Of a stretch of DNA of 44,183 bases, positions 1 through 8,161 are shown one piece after another; positions within the stretch are counted from its first letter, which is position 1; every line of letters starts with the position of its first letter. The DNA is from an uncultured Eubacterium sp. (GTDB taxonomy: Bacteria > Bacillota > Clostridia > Oscillospirales > Acutalibacteraceae): NCBI GenBank assembly GCA_944380635.1, contig CALWID010000021.1, positions 1 through 44,183 on the forward strand, given 5' to 3'. Under the pieces are notes generated by a model. The model was given only the letters and a program-made list of their open reading frames with translations, searched no databases and was not told where the DNA came from. Both the position numbers and the translations under genes were made by a program.

Positions 1-399
1 AAAGGCGATGTAAAGAACAGTCAGTTTACATTTACGGATTTAACACCCGCTTGGGAATATGACGCTAAAATTGTTGCATACAATGAAGAAGACGAAGTTT
101 CCGCTGTATACAGAATCTGCGCGGCGCCTGCACCGACAGACAGCCTTAAAGCAAGCGCTGATAATAACACAATAACGGCAACATGGGTGGAACAAGCGTC
201 TCACGGCTATTACATTCAGTGGTCAACGGACGAAACATTTACAAATAATGTAAGCGGAGCGTTTATTAACGGCTCAGGCTCAACAAGTTACACAATAAAT
301 GTTGCAAATGCTCAGGATTATTATGTAAGAGTTAGAGCGTGGAAATGGTATCAAGGCAGCAGACTTTACAGCGATTTCTGCGAGCCTGTTAAACCATAA
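1..399 (+). CDS. C-terminal end of a secreted fibronectin type III protein (5' partial)
   Basis: The reading frame is open from base 1 to a TAA at 397-399, so the gene starts outside the window and about 132 C-terminal residues are visible. The sequence alternates hydrophobic and polar residues in the manner of fibronectin III folds, with a typical strand ending YYVRVRAWK and an earlier WEYDAKIVAYN strand. This gives the end of one repeat and one full repeat. Proteins with such tails are usually extracellular in Clostridia. No sorting signal, dockerin or membrane anchor follows, because the protein ends directly after the last repeat. Its catalytic or adhesive part cannot be judged here. An ATG at 187 is internal to the repeat and is not a start. 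Confidence 0.7.
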   Translation, partial: KGDVKNSQFTFTDLTPAWEYDAKIVAYNEEDEVSAVYRICAAPAPTDSLKASADNNTITATWVEQASHGYYIQWSTDETFTNNVSGAFINGSGSTSYTINVANAQDYYVRVRAWKWYQGSRLYSDFCEPVKP

Positions 400-449
400 A
401 ATAGTTGCCGCATAAGCGCAATATTGAAAATCAATTTGAAATGCGTTGA

Positions 450-475
450 AACGCTTTAACGAACAGCGTTTTTGT
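450..475 (+). terminator. weak terminator-like hairpin after the FnIII gene
   Basis: AACGCT at 450-455 and AGCGTT at 465-470 can form a 6-bp stem, followed by TTTGTTTG. It is 50 nt after the stop codon. It is short and may be incidental. Confidence 0.3.
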
Positions 476-569
476 TTGCGGCAAATAGAAGCGATACGGA
501 AGTATGTTGCGTAAGTCTTTATAAAACCGCCTCTATATAATAACAGAACATACTGAATATTGAGCAAAC

Positions 570-604
570 AAAAAAGGCTTGGGAATATTCCCGAGCCTTT
601 TTAT
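570..604. terminator. bidirectional intrinsic terminator
   Basis: A stem formed by AGGCTTGGGAA and TTCCCGAGCCT (one mismatch) is flanked by A-runs on the left and T-runs on the right, so it can stop transcription from both sides. It lies 20 nt beyond the stop of the leftward D,D-carboxypeptidase gene and also ends readthrough from the rightward FnIII gene. The rest of 400-570 shows nothing else convincing. Confidence 0.8.
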
Positions 605-624
605 TTTAATATTATAAAATAAAC

Positions 625-1953
625 TTATTCCTCATCGTCATTTGCGGAGCGTTTTTTTGCTTTTTTCTTATTTGACTTATAGATAAACAGCCCTATATAT
701 GATGCAAAGCCGACAACAATTATTGCTATAATTATTTTTACAACCGTAAGCGAAAAGAAGTGCTTAACGGCGTTAAGAATGGTAAGGAAAGTTGAAAGTT
801 CAACTGTATCTGCGGCAACGAGTTGTACTTCCGCCACAACCTGGTCTGCATAGATTATTTCAGCCGTGCAAACGGCTTCGCCCTTTTCGACCGGCGCCTC
901 AACGGACTGCGGTTTATCCTTTGTTTTTATAACTATATTAGACCGGTCAAGCCCGTTAGGCACGATTGCCGTAACATCTTCACCGGCAACAAGGCGCAGT
1001 GTATCGGCGTCTTTGCCGTTTTCTACCGGGACTTCATCAATCACTTCATTCTGCTCTATAACGGTTGAATATTTAAGGCTGCCGAACGCCCATTTAAATA
1101 GCGTTGCGGCGTCTATGAACGAACATTTTTCAACATAACCGTCGTGATTATAATCTATAACAGGCGCGCCGAGAACTATTGCAAGGTAATTATATCCATC
1201 CTTACTTGCGGTAGTTATAACGCAATAGCCCGCCTCTGAAGTGGAGCCTGTTTTTATGCCCTTTGCGTACTCATAATAATAAGAGAGATAACCGCTGCGC
1301 AGCATAAGATTGGTATTGTAATAATTCATTCCGTTATATTCATATTCGACGGTATAAGCGATTTTAGTAAAAGTTGAATTTTTAAGCGCGTCAAGAGTTA
1401 TTTTGGCAAGGTCTGACGCAGTTGTGTAATGATTATCGTCATGCAATCCGTCCGGATATACAACATGAGTGCCCGTGCAGCCGAGCGAGGACGCGTAATC
1501 ATTCATCATTTTAACAAAATTATCCCTTGTGCCGCCAACATATTCGGCAAGGACTTCAGACGCATCGCACGCAGAATGAACCATAGTGAGATACAAAAGC
1601 TGCTCCACCGTTAGGGTATCCCCTATCTCCAGCCCTGCCACCTGGGCGCCGGTGCCGAGCAAAATATTAAACGCCGCCTCAGAAACGGTAACCTGCTCCT
1701 GAAGATTTGAAACATTATTAAGCGTTACGATAGCGGTAACTATTTTGGTAAGAGAGGCGGGATACATTTTTTTATCCTGATTTTTCTGAGCCACAACAGG
1801 GTAAGAATCATCATCAAGATTAATGAGCATATACGCCTCTGAATAAAGTTCTACATCCGGCTGATATACGGCGGCATTTGCTGAAAAAGCGCCGAAGAAT
1901 ACAGATACCGCAACGATAACTGCGGCAAGAAAAACTGAGATAAACTTTTTCAT
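625..1953 (-). CDS. D-alanyl-D-alanine carboxypeptidase, peptidase S11 (DacA/DacF type)
   Basis: Removes the terminal D-Ala from peptidoglycan stem peptides and so limits crosslinking; it acts outside the membrane. Residues 1-28 form a signal peptide ending in SANAA. The serine penicillin-binding motif SLTK holds the nucleophile at about S67 and K70, and KTG is at about 234-236. The second motif reads SAC (about 127-129) where most of the family has SxN. A C-terminal transmembrane helix and a lysine-rich tail (SNKKKAKKRS) suggest a membrane anchor rather than the usual amphipathic helix. I chose the ATG at 1953 because AAAAGGTG sits 9-10 nt before it. The longer frame opening at a GTG at 1965 would place the start inside that ribosome site. 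The gene is monocistronic, with a terminator just beyond. Confidence 0.92.
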   Translation of the reverse strand: MKKFISVFLAAVIVAVSVFFGAFSANAAVYQPDVELYSEAYMLINLDDDSYPVVAQKNQDKKMYPASLTKIVTAIVTLNNVSNLQEQVTVSEAAFNILLGTGAQVAGLEIGDTLTVEQLLYLTMVHSACDASEVLAEYVGGTRDNFVKMMNDYASSLGCTGTHVVYPDGLHDDNHYTTASDLAKITLDALKNSTFTKIAYTVEYEYNGMNYYNTNLMLRSGYLSYYYEYAKGIKTGSTSEAGYCVITTASKDGYNYLAIVLGAPVIDYNHDGYVEKCSFIDAATLFKWAFGSLKYSTVIEQNEVIDEVPVENGKDADTLRLVAGEDVTAIVPNGLDRSNIVIKTKDKPQSVEAPVEKGEAVCTAEIIYADQVVAEVQLVAADTVELSTFLTILNAVKHFFSLTVVKIIIAIIVVGFASYIGLFIYKSNKKKAKKRSANDDEE

Positions 1954-2080
1954 ATAACTTGACACCTTTTAGAATAAAATATATTATATAAATATCGCTT
2001 AGATATTAAACTCTGATTAATATTCTATCATTTTTAAAATTGATTTAAAAGTAGAAATTTATTAAATTTAGGTGAAATTT

Positions 2081-2755
2081 ATGATTTATGTTACAGGGGA
2101 CACTCACGGGGATATTTCCTGGTTTAAAAATTCAAAACTTAAAAAACTCGGTGAGAAAGACACACTTATAGTCTGCGGCGATTTCGGCTTTTTATGGAAC
2201 GGAAGCGAGCAGGAAAAGAAAAACCTTGAAATACTAAAAAGTAAAAAATACACAATTTGCTTTGTTGACGGCGCGCACGAGAATTTTGATATGCTTAATT
2301 CCTATACTCCGTACAGGTGGAAAGGCGGAAACGCCCACAAGATTGCGGACAATATATTTCACCTTATGCGCGGCGAAATATTTACGCTTGAAAACAAGAC
2401 CTTTTTTGTTATGGGCGGCGGCGAGAGCGAAGACCGCGATATGCGCGAGCCGGGCGTATCCTGGTGGGAAGAAGAAATGCCGAGCGCGGAGGAAATAAAA
2501 AACGCGGAAGATAATTTGAAAGACAATGAATTCAAAGTGAACTATATACTGACATATGAAGCGCCTGCCATTGCCAAAGACTTTTTAAAACTGCACACAA
2601 ATCAGGCAACAAAACTTTCTCCGCTTAACACATATTTGCAGGAACTTACGAAGAATGTTGAATACTACCACTGGTATTTTGGCTCTTTGCACACGGATTT
2701 ACAGATAACAAGCCGTATGACCGCGGTATTTAACAAAATATATGAACTTAAATAA
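2081..2755 (+). CDS. calcineurin-like metallophosphoesterase
   Basis: A 224-residue cytoplasmic protein with the metallophosphoesterase metal-site motifs in order: GDTHGD (6-11), GDFGF (33-37), GAHEN (64-68, the usual GNHE block) and a late FGSLHTD. The family cleaves phosphomono- or diesters with two metal ions; the substrate is not visible. The start ATG at 2081 follows AGGTGA at good spacing. A GTG at 2072 lies within that ribosome site and is unlikely to be the start. The gene is 14 nt upstream of an HD-domain phosphohydrolase, so the two are probably co-transcribed and may act on related phosphorylated or nucleotide substrates (inference). Confidence 0.85.
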   Translation: MIYVTGDTHGDISWFKNSKLKKLGEKDTLIVCGDFGFLWNGSEQEKKNLEILKSKKYTICFVDGAHENFDMLNSYTPYRWKGGNAHKIADNIFHLMRGEIFTLENKTFFVMGGGESEDRDMREPGVSWWEEEMPSAEEIKNAEDNLKDNEFKVNYILTYEAPAIAKDFLKLHTNQATKLSPLNTYLQELTKNVEYYHWYFGSLHTDLQITSRMTAVFNKIYELK

Positions 2756-2769
2756 AGAAGTGATAAAAT

Positions 2770-3375
2770 ATGGAATATAAAACACCCGAAAGGCTTAAAA
2801 AGCAACTCGATTTTATTTTGCAGACGGACGCCGAAAAGGAAATAGAACGCCGCACGCTTATATCAAGCGGCAAGCGGTTTGAAAATGACGCGGAACACGC
2901 CTGGCACATGGCGCTTATGGCGATACTGCTGAGTGAATACGCTAATCAGGAAATAGATGTGCTGAAGACGGTAACAATGATACTTATTCACGATATAGTG
3001 GAGATAGACGCAGGCGACACATATTGCTATGATTATGAATCAGAAAAAACCAAGCGGGAGCGTGAAACAAAAGCGGCGGACAGAATCTATTCCCTGCTGC
3101 CTAAAGACCAGGGCGAAAAACTGCGCGCGCTTTGGGACGAATTTGAGGCAAATGACACGCCCGAGGCAAACTTTGCCCACGCTATGGACTGCCTGCAGCC
3201 GACTATGCTTAATGACGCCACAAACGGCGTTATGTGGAAAAAGAACGGGATAAAACTAAGCCAGGTGCTTAAAAGAAACGAATACACCAAAAAGGGGTCA
3301 AAGGCGCTTTGGGACTATCAGTTAAACGAACTGATAATGAAAAATGTTGAAAACGGCAATCTGAAAAACGAATAA
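2770..3375 (+). CDS. HD-domain phosphohydrolase (HD_3, YfbR/HDDC2-like 5'-deoxynucleotidase)
   Basis: A 201-residue protein with the ordered metal ligands of HD phosphohydrolases: H43 and H46 in NDAEHAWHM, the HD pair at H74-D75 in LIHDIVEIDAGD, and D140 in AHAMD. This arrangement and length match the YfbR/HDDC2-like family, whose characterised members remove the 5' phosphate from deoxynucleoside monophosphates. Exact substrate remains an inference. It follows the metallophosphoesterase by 14 nt, with a GAAGTG ribosome site, and is followed by a strong terminator, so the two genes form a complete small operon. Confidence 0.85.
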   Translation: MEYKTPERLKKQLDFILQTDAEKEIERRTLISSGKRFENDAEHAWHMALMAILLSEYANQEIDVLKTVTMILIHDIVEIDAGDTYCYDYESEKTKRERETKAADRIYSLLPKDQGEKLRALWDEFEANDTPEANFAHAMDCLQPTMLNDATNGVMWKKNGIKLSQVLKRNEYTKKGSKALWDYQLNELIMKNVENGNLKNE

Positions 3376-3390
3376 ATACGGCATAAATTC

Positions 3391-3424
3391 ACCCGGTATG
3401 AATCAAGCATACCGGGTATTTTTT
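3391..3424 (+). terminator. intrinsic terminator
   Basis: ACCCGGTATG (3391-3400) and CATACCGGGT (3408-3417) form a perfect 10-bp stem with a 7-nt loop, followed by ATTTTTT. It ends the metallophosphoesterase-HD operon. Confidence 0.92.
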
Positions 3425-3491
3425 ACGCATTTATATCAAATTATGTAACAAAACCTCCGCGCGGCAAAGGCGGGCGCGCTGTTTACAAATT

Positions 3492-4238
3492 TTACAATTT
3501 TACCGCTTTCATAAGCAGGCGCACATAATCCACATACCAAACGCCGTCTTTAAAGAGCACGGGGCGGCAAATTTTTGCCGTTTCCTCAATAATGCTCTTT
3601 TTATCATTTTGGGCAACGCCGTTAAACGCCGTTGTAACAAACATTTCTATCCAGTTTTGAAGTCCGTTTTCGCCGTTTTGAGGAGTGGGGCGGTCATACA
3701 GGCGGGCATACTGAACCTTGAATCCGTGCTTTTCAAGAATAGGGGCAAATTCTCCTATAGAGCGGAAATTAAAATCCATTCTGTATTCATATCCGTATTT
3801 TTGGAACGCCTTATACAGCGCCTTATGCACCGTATCGGCGCAGCCCTTGCCGCCGAACTCGAACACGAGTTCGCCGCCTGTTTTAAGGTTGCGTGCAATA
3901 TTTTCTATCAGTTTATCCTGATTTTCTATCCAGTGGAAAACGGCGTTTGAAAACACCGCGTCCGCTTTCTTTTCAAGCGAAAAAGAACAGGCGTCATCAC
4001 ATAAAAAATCAATTTTAGGATAATCGCTTTTTGCTTTTCTGAGCATTTCAGGCGAAGAATCAATGCCAACGGCGTTATATTTTTCGGCAAGTTTTGATGT
4101 AAGCGCTCCGTTGCCGCAGCCAAGGTCAACAACGAAACTGCCCTGCCGAACAGTTATAAGATCCAGCAGTTTTTCACCGTACTGATGCACGAATTTAAAA
4201 TTTTGAGTATAATTCTTTTCATCCCATTGAGTTTTCAC
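3492..4238 (-). CDS. class I SAM-dependent methyltransferase
   Basis: A 248-residue Rossmann-fold methyltransferase. Motif I reads VVDLGCGNG (36-44), the acidic end of strand beta2 is GIDSSPEML, and motif IV-like FSNAVFHWI follows. This layout resembles the trans-aconitate 2-methyltransferase / small-molecule methyltransferase group, but the acceptor cannot be told from the sequence. The start is a GTG at 4238; two nearby ATGs upstream are in other frames and no strong ribosome site is visible. It is probably monocistronic: the next gene on this strand starts 5' after a gap of 124 nt that holds no obvious terminator. Confidence 0.85.
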   Translation of the reverse strand: MKTQWDEKNYTQNFKFVHQYGEKLLDLITVRQGSFVVDLGCGNGALTSKLAEKYNAVGIDSSPEMLRKAKSDYPKIDFLCDDACSFSLEKKADAVFSNAVFHWIENQDKLIENIARNLKTGGELVFEFGGKGCADTVHKALYKAFQKYGYEYRMDFNFRSIGEFAPILEKHGFKVQYARLYDRPTPQNGENGLQNWIEMFVTTAFNGVAQNDKKSIIEETAKICRPVLFKDGVWYVDYVRLLMKAVKL

Positions 4239-4362
4239 AACAACATCTCATTTCCTTGGATTTTAGTAGTAAAATTTAAAAGCAAAATATAAAACCGTAT
4301 TAAATAAACTGTTTTTAAAGGCGCGCTGAAGTCAAAAAAAGGTCATCGTACATTGCCTGAAA

Positions 4363-5313
4363 CTAATAAATCTTATTTTCTTTTTTTGATTTGAAATTTG
4401 CGTTTACGATATAAATACCGATACAAACAAGAACGAGTGAAACAAGATTTTTTACGCTGAACGCCTCCCCTGTTTCACCGAGAAAAACGGCTGAAAGCAG
4501 TACCCCGAAAACGGGATTCATAAAGCCTATTACCGCCACGCGGGAAACCGGATTATATTTAAGCAGCAATCCCCAAACGGTATACGCCACGGCGGAAATA
4601 AGGGCAAGATACAAAACAGCAAGCACGCTTTTTACATTTGGCTGCATATGAACCCTGCCGCCTGCGGCAAACGCCGCCGCTGCCATTAAGGCGCCGCCTA
4701 TAAGAAACTGCCAGCCGGAAAGCATTACCGGGTTTTCATTAACGGAAAATCTCTTTATAAGCACGCTTGAAACAGAATACGCAAAAGCGGAAAAGATTAT
4801 CGCTCCCTCGCCGTTTAATGAAAATCCGCCCAGACCACCGGCCTCAAAATTGATGAGAACAACGCCGGCAAAACCGATTATAACACCGATTATTTTGGGC
4901 GCGGTAAGTTTTTCCATTTTAAACACGGCGGCGGAAAGAATGAGTGAGAGAAACACATTAAGCGCAACAAGTATGCTTGATTTAACGCCGCTTGTATGCG
5001 CAAGTCCTATATAAAACGCCGTATACTGCAATATTGTTTGAAACAGGCTCAGCGCAAGGCAATGGCATATTTCCGTTTTGTTTTTGGGGTAAAGCGGTTT
5101 TTTTGCAATAATAGAGCCGAATATTATAACAAGTATTCCGGCAAGGGCAAAGCGGATGCCCGCAAAAAGAATCTGCGAGGCGGTATCGCTTTCGCCTATT
5201 GAAAACATTGAATAACCTGTTTTTACCATAGGAAACGCACTGCCCCACAAAAAACAGCAAAGCAGCGCAAGCGGCGCCATTATATATATTTTTGAAAGTT
5301 TTGAATTACTCAT
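4363..5313 (-). CDS. EamA/DMT-superfamily transporter
   Basis: A 316-residue membrane protein with about ten hydrophobic helices arranged as two EamA repeats. The first repeat begins ALLCCFLWGSAFPMVKTGY, and the second carries the matching AYTVWGLLLKY and NPVFGVLLSA segments. Members of the drug/metabolite transporter superfamily export or import small metabolites; specificity cannot be read here. Its ATG overlaps the end of the alcohol dehydrogenase gene by 8 nt, so it is the last gene of the hydrolase-iolB-dehydrogenase-transporter operon. This suggests it moves a substrate or product of those enzymes (inference). No clear terminator follows. Confidence 0.88.
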   Translation of the reverse strand: MSNSKLSKIYIMAPLALLCCFLWGSAFPMVKTGYSMFSIGESDTASQILFAGIRFALAGILVIIFGSIIAKKPLYPKNKTEICHCLALSLFQTILQYTAFYIGLAHTSGVKSSILVALNVFLSLILSAAVFKMEKLTAPKIIGVIIGFAGVVLINFEAGGLGGFSLNGEGAIIFSAFAYSVSSVLIKRFSVNENPVMLSGWQFLIGGALMAAAAFAAGGRVHMQPNVKSVLAVLYLALISAVAYTVWGLLLKYNPVSRVAVIGFMNPVFGVLLSAVFLGETGEAFSVKNLVSLVLVCIGIYIVNANFKSKKENKIY

Positions 5314-6400
5314 TTAAGCCGAATACCCTGTTATATATTTTTTGAACATCGTCCGCCTCAAGCACGGTGGGATTTGTAAGAAGTTTAGCGGTATTAACGC
5401 TTTTTACAAATTCATTTACCTGATTTTCCCGAGCCTTAGGCGTGGGAAGTTCAAATTCATCAATAAGCGAGGCGAATATCACGGCGCCGTCCCGTGAATT
5501 TTTACCGCCGAGCATAACGCCGAGTTCATCAAGAGTATTAAGCACATATTCGCGCCCTCTTGAATCGTTAACCCTGTCATTTTGCTCATTCATATACTTC
5601 CATATTTCTGCAAGGCAAACGGCAACAGAATGGCCGTGTGCCGTGGAGCAGTTCATTGTGATATTATAACACATTGCATGGGCGGAAGTGGTTGAAGTGA
5701 TATTGATAGCCTTGCCGCCGTAATAAGACGCCATAAGCATACCGCGGTTTGCGCGCTGCTCATTAGCGATATAACCGTTTTTATTTTCAGAAAACAGGTA
5801 TATAGCCTTTGCGGCATATTCTTTACTTTCAGTATTGCTTCTAACGCTCCAGTAACTTTCTATAGCGTGGCACAAAGCGTCAAGGCAGGTGGCGCGGCGC
5901 TGATAAGGCGAAACGGTCTTTATAAAACTTTCGTCCAAAAGAACAAAATCAGGCAAAAAAGCGTCGTTTGACACGGAATGTTTTACATTTTCATTAACAT
6001 AAAACACGGAATACTTAGTTGCCTCAGAGCCGGTGCCGGAAGTTGTGGGAATAGCAAAAAATCCTATATCGTTATCCTGCATTGGCTCTGTAAGCGCGGT
6101 TTCAGGATTATTCGTAACAAGAAGTTTTATCATTTTTGCCGAATCAAGCGGCGAGCCGCCGCCGGCGCCTATCATATAATCGCACTTTTCCTTTTTAAAA
6201 AGTTCCGCCGCCTCAAGCATATCCTCATACCTCGGATTCGGGCGGATATTATCCCAAACCGTTAAATTAAACGCCGATTTAAGATATTCGAAAGCGGGCG
6301 TATTCTTAAACGATTTTCCGCAGCAAAGAAAAGGTTTCTTACAGGAAGAAACCTTTTCAAATTCATATATATCTTTTAAAATTACACCTTTAGTCCGCAT
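5306..6400 (-). CDS. iron-containing alcohol dehydrogenase
   Basis: A 364-residue group III (iron-dependent) alcohol dehydrogenase. Residues 78-89 (GAGGGSPLDSAK) form the dinucleotide-binding loop. The metal ligands are D174 and H178 (DALCHAIES), H240 and H254 (AHAMCYN and AHGHS). The family interconverts alcohols and aldehydes or ketones with NAD(P)H. I prefer the ATG at 6400, which overlaps the iolB-like stop by 11 nt and fits translational coupling. An in-frame ATG at 6427 would add nine residues inside iolB. Its position directly after an IolB-like isomerase suggests a sugar acid or keto-polyol substrate rather than ethanol, but this is inference. Confidence 0.9.
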   Translation of the reverse strand: MRTKGVILKDIYEFEKVSSCKKPFLCCGKSFKNTPAFEYLKSAFNLTVWDNIRPNPRYEDMLEAAELFKKEKCDYMIGAGGGSPLDSAKMIKLLVTNNPETALTEPMQDNDIGFFAIPTTSGTGSEATKYSVFYVNENVKHSVSNDAFLPDFVLLDESFIKTVSPYQRRATCLDALCHAIESYWSVRSNTESKEYAAKAIYLFSENKNGYIANEQRANRGMLMASYYGGKAINITSTTSAHAMCYNITMNCSTAHGHSVAVCLAEIWKYMNEQNDRVNDSRGREYVLNTLDELGVMLGGKNSRDGAVIFASLIDEFELPTPKARENQVNEFVKSVNTAKLLTNPTVLEADDVQKIYNRVFGLNE

Positions 6401-7163
6401 TTGCAAGCCACTCATATTCCTTAACATAAATTCTTGTTTTATCCCACGGGTCGCCGTCCAAATGTCTTATAAGCCAAACATAATACATTTCATATCCGGG
6501 CGCCGTAACCTGCTGATGAGCGTTTCCGCCCCTTATGCAAAGGCAGTCCCCGTTCATAACTTTATACGGTGTATCGCCCTCAAATCCCGCTCCGAAACCT
6601 TCGGGGCGATCAAAACAATAATAATAAAGTTCCGGCTGAGGATGATGATGCGGCGGATAAGACGACCATTTACCCGGCTGATTAAACACCTCGCCCATTA
6701 CCATATTTGAATAGGGCGCGTTATCAAGGTCAAACATTGTTGAAACAATTCTGTGGCCCGCGCCGCCCCACTGGCCTTTACCAAATTCCTGATAAAGGCA
6801 GTTTTCGGGATTATAGAAAACAGGCTCCCAGGTTTTATCATTATCAGTCTGCTGCACGAGCACTTCACTATCCTCCAGAGCGGTTATAACAGCCTTTACC
6901 TGCTTTGGAAAATGAACTGCATAAGGCTTTTTCTCAAAAGGATTTGCCCTTTTGCAGGTTTCGTCTATACTGCCGCCCACTTTAAAATTAACTTCACCGG
7001 AAAGGAGCAAAACCGCACATTCGTTTTTATCCTCATAAATTTCAAGAGTTTCGCCCTTTTTAAGTTTTTTCACATAGATGTCCATAAGCATCTCGGAGTT
7101 TACTCCGTTCATTTCGCACAGCACCTTTTTGCCGTTTTCATCAAATTCCGGTCTGTAAATCAT
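6390..7163 (-). CDS. iolB: IolB-like 5-deoxy-glucuronate isomerase (KduI/IolB family)
   Basis: IolB converts 5-deoxy-D-glucuronate into 2-deoxy-5-keto-D-gluconate in myo-inositol breakdown. This 257-residue protein has the bicupin layout of the family. The hallmark metal site is YPPHHHPQPELYYY (169-182), with H172, H174 and E178 in ligand positions, and the C-terminal cupin contains GNAHQQVTAPGYEMYYVWL. Length is close to the usual 270. GGAGG lies 9 nt before the ATG at 7163; the ATG at 7172 abuts the ribosome site and is not a likely start. The other inositol genes of the window (iolC, iolJ) lie 18 kb away, and its neighbours here are a hydrolase and an alcohol dehydrogenase, so a related uronate substrate is possible. 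Confidence 0.85.
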   Translation of the reverse strand: MIYRPEFDENGKKVLCEMNGVNSEMLMDIYVKKLKKGETLEIYEDKNECAVLLLSGEVNFKVGGSIDETCKRANPFEKKPYAVHFPKQVKAVITALEDSEVLVQQTDNDKTWEPVFYNPENCLYQEFGKGQWGGAGHRIVSTMFDLDNAPYSNMVMGEVFNQPGKWSSYPPHHHPQPELYYYCFDRPEGFGAGFEGDTPYKVMNGDCLCIRGGNAHQQVTAPGYEMYYVWLIRHLDGDPWDKTRIYVKEYEWLANAD

Positions 7164-7180
7164 AAAAATCATCCTCCGTT

Positions 7181-8095
7181 TTATTTGTTTAAAAATGAAT
7201 AAATATATTCATAAACTTCTTCTTTATTCAGTTCGTTAAGCACCTCGTGGCGGCATTCGGGATAGAGTTTTTCCTCAACCGCAGTATGGCCGCTTTCAAC
7301 AAGTTTATTATAAACCTCGTCTATACCTTTTGAATATTCGCCGACCGGGTCTTCCGCGCCGCTTATAAGCAGTATAGGTAAATCTTTTCTTACTTTTTCA
7401 TACCATTCATTGCTGTTTGCGGCGGTATTCAGCCTAAGCAAATCCCTCATACCGTTTATGGTAAAAAGATAACCGCAAAGCGGGTCGGCAATATATTTAT
7501 CAACTATATTTTTATCGCGCGTCAGCCAATCGTATGCAGTGCGCTTTTCAAATTTTGAATTATACGAGCCAAAAGCAAGTTTATCCATAAGTTTTGAGCG
7601 GTGGTGAGCGCCTTTTAACGCGGAAATTACGGCCGCTGCGGCAAGCCCTGCGCCCGCCGCCGGATTAGAGCCGCCGGTGCCCATATAAACGGAACAATCG
7701 CTGAGATTGGGATACTGAGCGTCAAAACAGCGAACAACAAACGAGCCCATTGAATGGCCGAAAACAATATGCTTTTCATTTGGATAAGTTTTAGCGGCAA
7801 GGTCAAAAACCGTTTTATAATCTTTAATAAGACCCGACCAGCCGTTTGTTTCGCCGAAAAATCCGAGTTCGGCTGCATTTTGATTTGATTTTCCGTGATT
7901 TGCCATATCGTGCATAAAAACGGCAATTCCCTTTGAAGTTAAGTAATTCACAAAATCCGCATATCTCTCAATATGCTCCGCCATACCGTGATGCAGCGAT
8001 ACTACTGCCTTTACGGGAATTTCCGGGATAAATTCACTGCCGTGAATTTCACACACGCCTGTTGCCGATTTAAATGAAAAATTTTTAACCTGCAT
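7181..8095 (-). CDS. alpha/beta hydrolase (serine aminopeptidase S33 / monoacylglycerol lipase-like)
   Basis: A 304-residue hydrolase. The oxyanion region is HHGMAEH (35-41), the nucleophile elbow is GHSMG (S115), the acid is D249 in GAEDPVG, and the histidine is H283 in ECRHEVLNE. The order and spacing match the lysophospholipase/monoacylglycerol lipase branch. It lacks a signal peptide, so it is cytoplasmic. AGAGGTG precedes the ATG. It is the first gene of the operon, 17 nt upstream of iolB. In this setting it may open an ester or lactone of the operon's sugar-derived substrate (inference). Confidence 0.85.
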   Translation of the reverse strand: MQVKNFSFKSATGVCEIHGSEFIPEIPVKAVVSLHHGMAEHIERYADFVNYLTSKGIAVFMHDMANHGKSNQNAAELGFFGETNGWSGLIKDYKTVFDLAAKTYPNEKHIVFGHSMGSFVVRCFDAQYPNLSDCSVYMGTGGSNPAAGAGLAAAAVISALKGAHHRSKLMDKLAFGSYNSKFEKRTAYDWLTRDKNIVDKYIADPLCGYLFTINGMRDLLRLNTAANSNEWYEKVRKDLPILLISGAEDPVGEYSKGIDEVYNKLVESGHTAVEEKLYPECRHEVLNELNKEEVYEYIYSFLNK

Positions 8096-8161
8096 AAAAA
8101 CACCTCTTTTAACTTGCCGTTTCAGGCTTAAAGGAAAATTATGCCTTACAAATTTATATTA

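Noticed and set aside
3425-3491. GC-rich hairpin (GCGCG...CGCGC) after the methyltransferase gene as a terminator
   Set aside because: The stem is short and the U-run is broken, so it is too weak to call.
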